Source of the DNA: a bacterium
GTDB taxonomy: Bacteria; CLD3; SB21
Assembly: GCA_008933615.1 (NCBI GenBank)
Contig: WBUR01000013.1
Location: forward strand, 1-64,000
Length of the DNA stretch: 64,000 nucleotides
Reading direction: 5' to 3'
The translations under genes were made by a program, and so were the position numbers. Positions 46,074-54,515 of the stretch are shown here, one piece after another. A model generated the notes under the pieces. It did no database searches. It was not told the origin of the DNA and saw only the letters and a list, made by a program, of their open reading frames with translations. Positions within the stretch are counted from its first letter, which is position 1, and every line of letters starts with the position of its first letter.

Positions 46074-46297
46074 AAAAATTATGTCAAACTGAAAAGCATT
46101 TATTCTGTTCTTTGACATGTGTGTTGGTTTTAGGGTGCCTAATGGCTCATCCGATGTTAATTCCGCAATTTTTTTGTTGCAGTGTGATGCAGGACAACAT
46201 TTTCTCTTTTCATGTATAGCTAAACTTCTCATTTTCAATATGGTTTTATCGGTACGAATATTGTAATATTGAAAGCATATCTAAGAGGAGGAAAGTC

Positions 46298-46933
46298 ATG
46301 AAAACCCTATTTACACTTCTGTTCACAATGGCCGCTTTCAATGTTCGAACAATCGCAGCCGATCTGGATACCACTTCAAGTCTTTCTGTAGTGAAAATCA
46401 AGAACCGATTTCAAATCCCGGTTTTGCAAGATCAGACAAAAACAAATATCCCGGTAAAAAGTCCATCCAAAGCAATGAAAATGGCATTAGGACATACATT
46501 GATTCCCATTGGCGCGGGTTTGGGACTGATGATTATCGGAGATTCCAATGTGGAAGGAATTCGGCGTGTGTCTGGATTAACACTTCTTACATATGGCGGT
46601 TTAGTCGGGCCTTCCATGGGCAATTTCTATGCAAAAGATTATACCAAAGGCGGACTGGGAATAGGTATGAGGGCAATCGGAACTTTGATGGTAGCATCTT
46701 CAATTGGAAAAGCAATGGCTTGGGGTAACGACGATGAGGCCGAAGGACCTGCGCCCGGTGAAATGATGGGAACGGTTGGCGTGCTGCTCGTTTTGGGATC
46801 CACTGTTTGGAATATTATGTCCGCTCCCGGCTCTGCAAATACGTATAATGAGAAACACGGTCTTTCAGGTGTATCAGTAGGGTATGACCCTGTTTCCAAA
46901 GCAGGTCTTGTCAGTTTCCGTATTACGTTTTGA
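46298..46933 (+). CDS. Membrane/envelope protein, paralogue of the protein at 50549-51073
   Basis: The 211-residue protein has a signal peptide (FTLLFTMAAFNVRTIAA) and several glycine-rich hydrophobic segments. GPSMGNFYAKDYTKGGLGI and the C-terminal block YNEKHGLSGVSVGYDP with a final TF reappear, changed, in the protein at 50.5-51.1 kb (GPSVGQFYAHDN, YNNRVGVSIDP). No known family was recognised. GAGGAGGAAAG is a strong ribosome binding site. It may sit in the inner or outer membrane; two or three glycine-zipper helices are likely. Confidence 0.6.
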   Translation: MKTLFTLLFTMAAFNVRTIAADLDTTSSLSVVKIKNRFQIPVLQDQTKTNIPVKSPSKAMKMALGHTLIPIGAGLGLMIIGDSNVEGIRRVSGLTLLTYGGLVGPSMGNFYAKDYTKGGLGIGMRAIGTLMVASSIGKAMAWGNDDEAEGPAPGEMMGTVGVLLVLGSTVWNIMSAPGSANTYNEKHGLSGVSVGYDPVSKAGLVSFRITF

Positions 46934-46958
46934 AAAACGGATCTGAGCTCTTGTTTGA

Positions 46959-48407
46959 TCAGAAATCCACCGTCATCACCGTTCTGCTCTTTGGCATTTG
47001 GCTTTTGAGGTTACCCTGATGGATCACGCCGCAGCCCAGCGTGTAACCGTTGGCCGTGACCACCACACCGCCTTTATCGATATCAAAGGCTCGCCGGATC
47101 GTGCCGGCTTCGACAAACGTTTCTATTTCTTTGGGATCGGTAAGGTCGATTTTGTTTTTTGTAATAGCCTCGGAGAAAAGCTGAGCGGCGTTGGTGGACA
47201 ATTTCCATTCATCTTCGCGCCGGGTTCGCGCCAAACGCGTGCCGATACGATGCGTATAGATCCGATTGAGCATGTCTTCGTTGCCTTCCCATTCGCCGGA
47301 GGTTACGAGTATCTCATCGTCCTTAATTAGAAAACGAAAATCATTCCAGAAAGAAGGATCCATACCGAATATTCTTTCAAAATAATCCGCCATTCTGTGA
47401 ATGCCAGGATCTTGAGGGCCGGTCAGGGCATAACGAATTTTCTTATTATTAAATGATTCTTTGCCCTCAGCATTCCCGACCGCGCTTATCTTTCGTAATT
47501 TTGCAATGAAAAATCCTTCGGGATTTATCTCCGAAGGCAGAATTCTCACCGTTTTGGATAATGACGCATGATAACTCTCGCCTTTATAACTTGTAATTCC
47601 GGGCATGAATGACAACGGTTGAGGCAAAACGATATCTTCGACTTCAACCGGGTAACGCGAAAGTATCGTGTTAATAAGTTTCTCATTTTCCTCCGGCGCA
47701 ACGGTGCAGGTGGAATACACGATAGTGCCGCCAACTTTCACCGCTTTGATCGCGCTGACAAGAAGTTGCTCTTGAATAAATGCAAACTTTTGCAAGTAAT
47801 TCAGATTAGCCACTGCCTGCGGCGCTTTGTGAATCACGCCCAGCGCGGAACACGGAGCGTCCACTAAGATTTTGTCGAAGGTTTCCGGAAGCAGATTGCC
47901 GATGCGTTCGCCGCCCATGTTTACCATGGCCGAATTGATGATGCCCATCCGGTCCAAATTATGCGATAAAGTTTTGATCCGCTTTCCGTCCCAGTCATTG
48001 GCAACGAGCACGCCGCGATTACGCATCATCTGCCCTATCTGGGTGGTTTTTGATCCCGGGGCTGCTGAAATATCGAGAGTCATTTCATTTTCCTGCGGAT
48101 CGAGTACGAGCGGAGGAATCATCGATGCCACACTTTGAATGTACAGCAGCCCGAGAAAATGTTCGATTGTTTTACTTAAAAGAGCGGATTCGTTCTCCAC
48201 AACAACCGCGTCGGCAAATCCAATATCCTGAAAGGCAAATCCGTTTTGCGCGAGGCGCTGGAGTAATTCTTCTTTTGAAATCTTAAGTGTATTGACGCGG
48301 AAGGATGTGCGTTTGGAAAAATTCAATCCGGATAGAAATTTGTCTTTATCCGAACCTAAAACGGAATCGAGGTATTGTATAAATACGTCGGGGATTTGGA
48401 GGTTCAT
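46959..48407 (-). CDS. RsmB/NOP-family rRNA or tRNA (cytosine-5) methyltransferase
   Basis: The 482-residue protein has an N-terminal RsmF-like part. The SAM-binding core starts at LDISAAPGSKTTQIGQMM. Motif IV with catalytic Cys is DAPCSALG, and the second Cys is in YSTCTVAPEENE. A C-terminal PUA-like domain covers about 350-482. It methylates C5 of a cytosine in RNA, most like RsmF (16S rRNA), but the exact target is not certain. ATG 48407 overlaps the TAA of the upstream pseudogene (TAATG). Confidence 0.9.
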   Translation of the reverse strand: MNLQIPDVFIQYLDSVLGSDKDKFLSGLNFSKRTSFRVNTLKISKEELLQRLAQNGFAFQDIGFADAVVVENESALLSKTIEHFLGLLYIQSVASMIPPLVLDPQENEMTLDISAAPGSKTTQIGQMMRNRGVLVANDWDGKRIKTLSHNLDRMGIINSAMVNMGGERIGNLLPETFDKILVDAPCSALGVIHKAPQAVANLNYLQKFAFIQEQLLVSAIKAVKVGGTIVYSTCTVAPEENEKLINTILSRYPVEVEDIVLPQPLSFMPGITSYKGESYHASLSKTVRILPSEINPEGFFIAKLRKISAVGNAEGKESFNNKKIRYALTGPQDPGIHRMADYFERIFGMDPSFWNDFRFLIKDDEILVTSGEWEGNEDMLNRIYTHRIGTRLARTRREDEWKLSTNAAQLFSEAITKNKIDLTDPKEIETFVEAGTIRRAFDIDKGGVVVTANGYTLGCGVIHQGNLKSQMPKSRTVMTVDF

Positions 48408-48862
48408 TATTTTGTAGAATGGTAAAGATTAGTTAAAAACGACCGTGTCCATTTTAAATAGCCTTTCTTAGAATATCCAAAAAGAACTGAAAACTGAATG
48501 CCTCCAAAATTTCTCTGCTTGTTAAAGTTAACGAAGAATCTAAGACCTAAATCGGTCGGTCCCCAAGTTCTTGCGCACTGTAATTCGATTGGGATGCCAA
48601 AAGCATGATAATTTTTCCTTTTGTAATAATTTGTCGTGCTTTCATCACAAAACTCCCCCCAAATGGCGCAAGTAAACCATGAGTGATCCTTTATGCCTCG
48701 ATATCCAACTTGAAACGTTTTTCCGCTATTAGTGTAGTTTCCTAAATCAAATTTCTTTTCGAACAGAATAGTATCGGTTTCTTATGCATGAATGTTCTCA
48801 ATTAAAACTGAAATAACAACAGCCAATACGAAAATTATAGTTAATTTCATGAGCGTATTCAT
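48407..48862 (-). pseudogene. Secreted-protein gene broken by one stop codon at the signal-peptide cleavage site
   Basis: ATG 48862, preceded by GGGAG, opens MNTLMKLTIIFVLAVVISVL and ends the signal with IENIHA. Codon 27 (48784-48782) is TAA. The same frame then runs open for 124 more codons, starting ETDTILFEKKFDLG and including SWFTCAIWGEF and FGGIQFSVLFGYS, to a TAA that overlaps the methyltransferase start. CAA to TAA would be enough, since Gln after Ala is the usual cleavage context. The intact product would be a secreted beta-rich protein of unknown family. Confidence 0.8.
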
Positions 48863-48939
48863 AGCTGTCTCCCTTTCAAATGAAAGTTATATATTTTTGA
48901 CTTCCTAAGTCAATTTGGGTGATTTGCTTCATCTCGGAA

Positions 48940-49416
48940 TCATGGTCTCGTACCAGCAAAACTATAATACAGTGTATCAATAATTTGTAGCGGCGGCGGA
49001 TATTCCATAGATCGTATTGCTGTGCATAACCCTGATACATATGTGCACGAACAAGAGTCAAAAAGAAAATCCAGGCTTGAATACATGCCGTTGTTATACA
49101 AACCGGAAGAGCCTCTGACAATATTGTTTATGTCAAGGTAGGCATATCCCAAGTAGGTTCTTCCTGCGTAGCTAATCCCAAGAGTCCAAACCGCAGGAGC
49201 GGAGAACTCGTCAGTTCTATAGTCAGTAAAGGTCATCTGTACGTTAAATGAATCCGAACCGCGTAATGTTGTAGAATAAGCGTTCAACACATTTGCAGGA
49301 TCGAAACTTTCTCTGATTCCGACGCAGTCTGGAAATTCCGTCTTTGCATCATCGTTGAGATCGGGGCAACCGGCCAATATTGCTGTGACTAGGACCATGG
49401 TGGTTAAATATTTCAT
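48940..49416 (-). CDS. Small lipoprotein of unknown function
   Basis: The 158-residue protein has a lipobox (VLVTAILAGC) after a short basic start. The mature part contains several Cys (FPDCVG, FDSCSCTYVSGLC) and repeated beta-type segments. ATG 49416 is preferred over an upstream in-frame start because it begins the signal. No domain was recognised. It is one of several lipoprotein genes on the minus strand in the AT-rich stretch. Confidence 0.62.
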   Translation of the reverse strand: MKYLTTMVLVTAILAGCPDLNDDAKTEFPDCVGIRESFDPANVLNAYSTTLRGSDSFNVQMTFTDYRTDEFSAPAVWTLGISYAGRTYLGYAYLDINNIVRGSSGLYNNGMYSSLDFLFDSCSCTYVSGLCTAIRSMEYPPPLQIIDTLYYSFAGTRP

Positions 49417-49458
49417 ACACCCACTCGCCTTTCTTAAGCGCGACAATTATCATTCCAT

Positions 49459-49639
49459 TTACTTTGATATGTAAAACCAAATAGCTTTTCCCAAATATTC
49501 ACTTTTGATCGATTCCGTATCTTCACGAAGTACCGCCTTTAAATTCTGATTCTTTGTTGTCGTCTTGTCTACAAATGAGCACGATGCAAGTTGGATGATG
49601 AGTAACATATAATATGGACCGGAACAGGATCGTTTTCAT
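49459..49639 (-). pseudogene. Tiny lipoprotein gene with a frameshift
   Basis: AGAGGAG precedes ATG 49639, which reads KTILFRSILYV and then leaves the useful frame. The +1 frame, open from an internal ATG at 49608, reads LLIIQLASC (lipobox) then SFVDKTTTKNQ through to IWFYISK and a stop at 49459. The two parts joined would make a lipoprotein of about 60 residues. One base lost or gained near 49610 explains it; an alternative is that only the 49-residue form from 49608 is made. Confidence 0.5.
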
Positions 49640-49684
49640 AGCTACTCCTCTATAGTAATTTGTTGATGAGCAGTTATTTTGGTG

Positions 49685-50323
49685 TTAAAACCCAAATAAT
49701 TTAGCATATGTTAGTTGTTTCATTCTAATCTCAATAGAATTTCCATATTTCTTTATTTTGATTAACGATTTTTTAATCCACTTCTGTCTGCCGTTATATT
49801 GGATTTTGATATCAGTCCCTGTCTCTATTAAGATCGCACTTGGTTCAAGCCACAGAACTTTGGTTTCTAAAGGATCGATACTTTCTTCATATACAAATTT
49901 ATGTTTAGATGCGACCGCCCCAATGACCGCCCCAATAGGTGCGAATCCGATACCTAAACCAATTGTGGCAAAACCTCTACCCCCTTCAAAAAAGATATCA
50001 CATAGGCCGGCAACTGTTGCCCCTGCGAAGAAACCCAGCACTGCTCCAGCAGCCTTATTGTTTCGATACGTAACGGATCTAATTGAGGAATTTTTGTAAG
50101 TATTGGTTCTATTATTGTCGTCCATCTTCACAGCAGCCGAGTCTATGCCAAACGTAACTTTTGAGTAATATTCGTTACCGTCTGTCATTAGTATTTTAGC
50201 CGATCTGTTCTTGTTAGCGCTGTTCAGAGAGTCAATGGTTGCATTTGGAGTATTGTCATTTAAAAATGATCGAGAAACACAACCTATTTGGGATATAAGG
50301 ATAACGCAAATTAGTGACTTCAT
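49685..50323 (-). CDS. Glycine-zipper lipoprotein, member of a local paralogue family
   Basis: The 212-residue protein has a lipobox (VILISQIGC) and a domain with short beta strands (KILMTDGNEYYSKVTFG, then SSIRSVTYRNN). A glycine-zipper pair (GAVLGFFAGATVAGL and IGLGIGFAPIGAVIGAV) follows, then a basic beta-rich end. The order beta-domain, Gly-zipper hairpin, beta-domain repeats in the genes at 51854, 52674 and 53497. GAGGTG precedes ATG 50323. Function unknown; zipper hairpins suggest insertion in a membrane. Confidence 0.62.
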   Translation of the reverse strand: MKSLICVILISQIGCVSRSFLNDNTPNATIDSLNSANKNRSAKILMTDGNEYYSKVTFGIDSAAVKMDDNNRTNTYKNSSIRSVTYRNNKAAGAVLGFFAGATVAGLCDIFFEGGRGFATIGLGIGFAPIGAVIGAVASKHKFVYEESIDPLETKVLWLEPSAILIETGTDIKIQYNGRQKWIKKSLIKIKKYGNSIEIRMKQLTYAKLFGF

Positions 50324-50548
50324 GGGCACCTCATCTTTATAAATCTAGCAAGCAGTTACGATGTCTCGCTTAAAGTTCTGCCTCACGTTACGATCCCAAA
50401 CAGCCGGACGTTGATCCGAACCCAGACTCATATACTAACATCTAGAATCATGTTATCTTGTTTTCCTTTTGATCCCAACTGCTTGTTGAAAATTACGGAA
50501 AGGCGGTTACACTTGTGATATACCTTAGCCACAGATACGCGACCATCT

Positions 50549-51073
50549 TTAATAATACAACTTGATTCCCAAGACATACCCAGTGTTCCCAAAATATATC
50601 ATTGGATCTATACTGACGCCTACTCTGTTATTATATCTATCCACTGCTTTTGAACTATGGGAGATACTTGTGATAGTGCCCAGTGCAATTGTCATGATTG
50701 CGGCTCCTTTGACAATGTTGCTAATAGTAGAAGGCTTGGCGGGTACATTGATCCAAGATAGAACACGCCCCAAGTTGAATTTTTGATTTTTTTCATAAGT
50801 ATAAAAACCGGCACCAATCAATCTTAATATTGCATCCGTAGTGATTTCAGATCTGTTATCGTGCGCATAGAACTGACCGACGGATGGCCCAACAACGATC
50901 CCTGAAGCAGTATACCATTTCTTGTTTAGGATAATAGCACCCGATGTTATAACTACTGTTGCCCCTAAATCAATCATAACAACGCTCGCCATGTTCTTTG
51001 ATGAAGAAAATCTAACCGGGTCTTGTGCAAGCAATTCGCCTACGACCAAAAAAAGGATCATGACAGTTCGCAT
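50549..51073 (-). CDS. Membrane protein, paralogue of the protein at 46298-46933
   Basis: The 174-residue protein has a signal peptide (MILFLVVGELLAQ) and hydrophobic segments VVMIDLGATVVITSGAIIL and IVKGAAIMTIALGTITSI. GPSVGQFYAHDN and the end YNNRVGVSIDPMIYFG correspond to blocks in the 46.3-kb protein. It is shorter, without the N-terminal spacer. No known family was recognised. Confidence 0.58.
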   Translation of the reverse strand: MRTVMILFLVVGELLAQDPVRFSSSKNMASVVMIDLGATVVITSGAIILNKKWYTASGIVVGPSVGQFYAHDNRSEITTDAILRLIGAGFYTYEKNQKFNLGRVLSWINVPAKPSTISNIVKGAAIMTIALGTITSISHSSKAVDRYNNRVGVSIDPMIYFGNTGYVLGIKLYY

Positions 51074-51170
51074 ACGTTCTTTTGTCTTTGTTAACAGATA
51101 GTTGTCTGACTATTACCAGAATGGTCAAAACACTTCCACGACTTCAAACAAATCAAGTAGTCAATTAAGT

Positions 51171-51794
51171 CTAATCCCTAACACAGCGAACGGAGTGACC
51201 ATAAGTTCTATAACTGAGTAGCTTGCCCACATTGATGTTATTGTAGAACAGGACACGGCCGAAAGCGCTTATTGAATCAGATTCCGTAGCTGACCACCAG
51301 CTACTACTCATTGCATTTAAGAAATATGTACCGTCGGCGAGACGATAACCGCCCGGCAGCGCTGTGAAGCCGGTCTCGTTAGTTGCTCCTGTGTTGGGAC
51401 TTGCCCAATGTGCTGTTCCGGCTTCTTTTAGTTTACCGCCCGCAACAGTTGCGCCGCCCAAGTAGGTTGAGAGAACTGTCCATTCGGTATCAGTCGGTAG
51501 ATGCCAGCCCGGAGGTGAGGCAGTTAGAGCCCTATTCCAAGTGTAAAGTCGGCCTAAGGTGTGATTAGCAGATGAGTCATTATTATTATACCATGAACTG
51601 TCTGCCGTACGGAAATCTAGATTTTCTGCCATCCATGTCTGTGTTCCTATGGTGACGGTTTGATATGCCCTGCCATCGCGTGGGTCAGTAAGTATATTAC
51701 TATCAAAATCCTTATCGGGATCATTTGAGCAGAAAAAATTTAGTGATGAGAATACAGACATCGATAACAAAATTAAGATGTGTTTTGTTTTCAT
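51171..51794 (-). CDS. Lipoprotein with a Fibrobacter succinogenes major domain
   Basis: The 207-residue protein has a lipobox (SVFSSLNFFC) and one Fib_succ_major domain with its usual line-up: DPRDGRAYQTVTIGTQTWMAENL (in parts), GRLYTWNRAL, PPGWHLPTDTEWTVL, TGFTALPGGYR, WWSATESDS and HSVRCVRD at the end. The domain is common in Fibrobacter and Bacteroidota surface proteins of unknown role, with a C-type-lectin-like look. A single gene on the minus strand. Confidence 0.88.
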   Translation of the reverse strand: MKTKHILILLSMSVFSSLNFFCSNDPDKDFDSNILTDPRDGRAYQTVTIGTQTWMAENLDFRTADSSWYNNNDSSANHTLGRLYTWNRALTASPPGWHLPTDTEWTVLSTYLGGATVAGGKLKEAGTAHWASPNTGATNETGFTALPGGYRLADGTYFLNAMSSSWWSATESDSISAFGRVLFYNNINVGKLLSYRTYGHSVRCVRD

Positions 51795-51853
51795 GATTTT
51801 TTCCTTAAAAAATTAAACTAAGGTGAATTAGATAGCATGCCTTGATTAGGTCA

Positions 51854-52630
51854 TCAATTTGAACTTAGGTCATCTTCAAAATAGTAGGATGCATCTTTTC
51901 CTATTATAGCTCCGACCGTACCTCCAATTACCAGTCCAACAGCTCCAAATATCATTCCATTATCCAAACTTGTATCTGGCCCAATATTAATCTCGTCCTC
52001 ATTGGGCGGTGTAAAACTGACCATTCCAAAAAGGCCTCCACCAAGCGCTCCAATTAATACGCCAGACAGTAAACCGGCTGAATGGCTTGTAAACGTTACA
52101 TGATCGATTTCAGATATATGGAGATTTCTTTGTGTAACCCCTTCTTTCCATGACAAGGTATCACCCGTAAGTTTTAGATCATACGCATTAAAGGCTTTGT
52201 GGTTTTTATAAACTACAACCGCTTTCTTACCTTGTGCCGATAAGTTGAATTCTTTTATGGTTACTGCCGAGTGTTTTGACTTGACTAAAACAATTTCTTC
52301 AATCTGTTCTATATTAACAGAGGCAATTCTATTCTCAGTGGCGCTCCAAGTCATCATTATCTTTAAGACATTTGAGGAATCAATAGCTAAGAGGGTTCCC
52401 TCTTTGAGCTGTTTTTCATTGGTGGTATTCAGATATTCTATGCGAATTACAGCGTCTGTTCCGGCATAAAGTTTTGCGACGACGGTTGGCGTAATTTTCT
52501 GATTGACATGTGGATCTACTATCCTGTTGGACGATGAACACGCTGCTGTGAATAAAAAAAACAAGCAAGTGTATTTATGCAAATTAAGTCTTTTAATGGT
52601 GTAGAGTAAGAAGGCTAAGTTTATTTTCAT
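51854..52630 (-). CDS. Glycine-zipper lipoprotein, paralogue family member
   Basis: The 258-residue protein has a lipobox (FLFTAAC) after a long N-region. A beta-rich domain at about 40-170 is followed by a glycine-zipper hairpin (GLLSGVLIGALGGGLFGMVS, then IFGAVGLVIGGTVGAIIG) near the C-terminus. The start is set at 52630; the frame is open further upstream but would overlap the next gene's end. Same layout as its neighbours, with low sequence identity. Confidence 0.6.
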   Translation of the reverse strand: MKINLAFLLYTIKRLNLHKYTCLFFLFTAACSSSNRIVDPHVNQKITPTVVAKLYAGTDAVIRIEYLNTTNEKQLKEGTLLAIDSSNVLKIMMTWSATENRIASVNIEQIEEIVLVKSKHSAVTIKEFNLSAQGKKAVVVYKNHKAFNAYDLKLTGDTLSWKEGVTQRNLHISEIDHVTFTSHSAGLLSGVLIGALGGGLFGMVSFTPPNEDEINIGPDTSLDNGMIFGAVGLVIGGTVGAIIGKDASYYFEDDLSSN

Positions 52631-52673
52631 CTTGATATCTCTATTTTTTGGTTTTGAGAAAAGCTGCCGGTAT

Positions 52674-53411
52674 TTATTTTTTAAAAATTTCTTCATAAAG
52701 TTTAGTTGGCAAAGCAAGAATGATTGAATCAGGTGTTCGTCTGACAATCTTCAAATCTGATTTCTTGAGCGAGACTGTCTTATCGCCGACGCGTATTTCG
52801 AATCCGCTATCTGTTTCCTGAATAATGTCTGAAAAAATGAATTCCGCAACTTTCCATTCTGTTTTAAATGTCAGGTGAGCAGAATTCTGTTCCGTGTCAG
52901 CCATCTTTTGGACGATCAACAATTTCTTTTCATAGGCGAGGTCGTTAAGTTTGTAGTTGACTCCGTCAGATAACACTCCAATGAGACCGCCGATAAGAAA
53001 TCCAAAAAATCCACCAAAGAATCCACCTAGGGCAGCTTCAGATCCTCGTTGCCCCTTGGGGGCATCGATTTTTGGCCCCGTAAGAAGTGGATCGTTAGGA
53101 TCATAAAGATAAGAGTCCCCTTTCGGTTTTTCGTAGCGTACGAAAGCAATTACGGCGCCTAATGTCACCCCAATTATAAATCCGCGCCCTGCGCCATTCA
53201 TGAAGGGAGAATTGTTAAGCATTTTGATATTGGAGATATCTGCCAGTGAAACCTTCTTCCGAGTATCTATCGCGACCGAATCGCCATCAACCTTCAAAGA
53301 TTTTGTTGAAATTTCCCGTCCATCGTTGAGTGTGATTTGCCAATTGTGATTTTGTGAATAGAGGAAAGGCCCAACATAAAAAAAAACAAAAAAAACACAT
53401 ATCGATTTCAT
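52674..53411 (-). CDS. Glycine-zipper envelope protein, close paralogue of the gene at 53497
   Basis: The 245-residue protein has a signal peptide (ICVFFVFFYVGPFLYSQ). NHNWQITLNDGREISTKSL and the C-terminal block KKSDLKIVRRTPDSIILALP match the next gene almost word for word. Two glycine-zipper hairpins lie between. AGGAGAACAT precedes ATG 53411. The pair arose by tandem duplication. Function unknown; the beta-domain resembles small envelope modules that read LNDG and VDGDSV. Confidence 0.62.
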   Translation of the reverse strand: MKSICVFFVFFYVGPFLYSQNHNWQITLNDGREISTKSLKVDGDSVAIDTRKKVSLADISNIKMLNNSPFMNGAGRGFIIGVTLGAVIAFVRYEKPKGDSYLYDPNDPLLTGPKIDAPKGQRGSEAALGGFFGGFFGFLIGGLIGVLSDGVNYKLNDLAYEKKLLIVQKMADTEQNSAHLTFKTEWKVAEFIFSDIIQETDSGFEIRVGDKTVSLKKSDLKIVRRTPDSIILALPTKLYEEIFKK

Positions 53412-53496
53412 ATGTTCTCCTATTTTGTTTCGGTTTACGTCAATGGACTTCACGAGGTGGTATTGGGCTCAACAGTTTGATTCCAAATTAACATCC

Positions 53497-54189
53497 TTAT
53501 TTATGAAAAGTTTTTTCATATAACCGAGTTGGCAAAGCCAAAATAATTGAATCGGCTGTTTTTCGCACAATCTTCAAATCTGATTTTTTGAGCAAGACCA
53601 TCTTACCGTTGATGCGAATTTCAATTGTATTATCAGTTTCGGTGCCGATGTTCGATAAACCTATTTCAATTGCTTTCCATACTTCTTCGTTTTGAGAAGT
53701 TAGAACACTAAGCAATTTCAATTTCTCATCTTGTGTCATTTTCGACAAATCGTGAACCTCGGCGCCGCCTTTCGACGCTCCAACAATTCCGCCTCCAATC
53801 ATTCCCAGAAGCCCTCCAATAAGCGCGCCGGCGACTAGGCTAGGTCCCGGTCCGAAATCCCAGTTTCCAAATCCTTCGGGGTCAGGCTCCGGCTCCTTAT
53901 AAGTTGACAAACCGACTAATCCGCCGATAACGACTCCCCCGAGAAAACCAATTCCCATACCTTTTCCAGCTTTCGATTTTTTGATTTTGCTAAGATGTGA
54001 GATAGATTCAATTGAAGTTTTATGCTCTGTTGTCGTCGTTACGAATACGACAGAATCACCCTCCAGTTGTAGCGATAGCGCTGAAACTTCCAGCCCGTCG
54101 TTAAATGTAATTTGCCAATGGTGATTTTGCGAAAGCAGGTCGAGTCCCGAATAAAAAAATAGAGTGAAGAGGATAAATAGCAGCTTCAT
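53497..54189 (-). CDS. Glycine-zipper envelope protein, close paralogue of the gene at 52674
   Basis: The 230-residue protein has a signal peptide (LLFILFTLFFYSGLDLLSQ) and NHHWQITFNDGLEVSALSL. Glycine-zipper segments are GMGIGFLGGVVIGGLVGL and VAGALIGGLLGMIGGGIVGA, and the end is KKSDLKIVRKTADSIILALP. AAAAGGAGGGCCT is an excellent ribosome binding site. It is the first gene after the island boundary on the minus strand. Function unknown. Confidence 0.62.
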   Translation of the reverse strand: MKLLFILFTLFFYSGLDLLSQNHHWQITFNDGLEVSALSLQLEGDSVVFVTTTTEHKTSIESISHLSKIKKSKAGKGMGIGFLGGVVIGGLVGLSTYKEPEPDPEGFGNWDFGPGPSLVAGALIGGLLGMIGGGIVGASKGGAEVHDLSKMTQDEKLKLLSVLTSQNEEVWKAIEIGLSNIGTETDNTIEIRINGKMVLLKKSDLKIVRKTADSIILALPTRLYEKTFHK

Positions 54190-54287
54190 AGGCCCTCCTT
54201 TTTTATGCGAAATTAATTACAACTGTAGGAATTTCAAGACGATTAAAATTCCGCGATCAAATTGTCAAATTACTTTTTTTTGGAAAT

Positions 54288-54515
54288 GAGACTGGAGGAA
54301 GCTCCCGAATGGGATACAGAATTGGCCACAACGATATGATATTTCTTTATGGTACGGCAGGAATGCAATGATAATCAAGTTGAATTATTTTCAATTGTGA
54401 AAGAATTAGCATTTTTTTTGCTAAATTTTATCTAACCGGTGGTAGGAGAATCCTTATTTCTCAGCAGCATCCGCCGCCGTCGTAGAAATAAGTGGACTTG
54501 GGAACGTATTCGCAT
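54288..54515. repeat. Direct repeat B: orphan 3' end of an arsM-like gene plus downstream flank
   Basis: Read on the minus strand, the segment ends with codons YVPKSTYFYDGGGCC and TGA (54463-54461), matching the end of arsM at 61237. A 22-bp block (54460-54481) is identical to 61236-61257. Beyond the stop, GAATTAGCATT (54403-54413), GATATTTCT (54338-54346) and CCCGAATGG (54304) recur in order near arsM. Several codons differ only at silent positions, so this is a diverged homologue and not a fresh copy. Confidence 0.85.
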
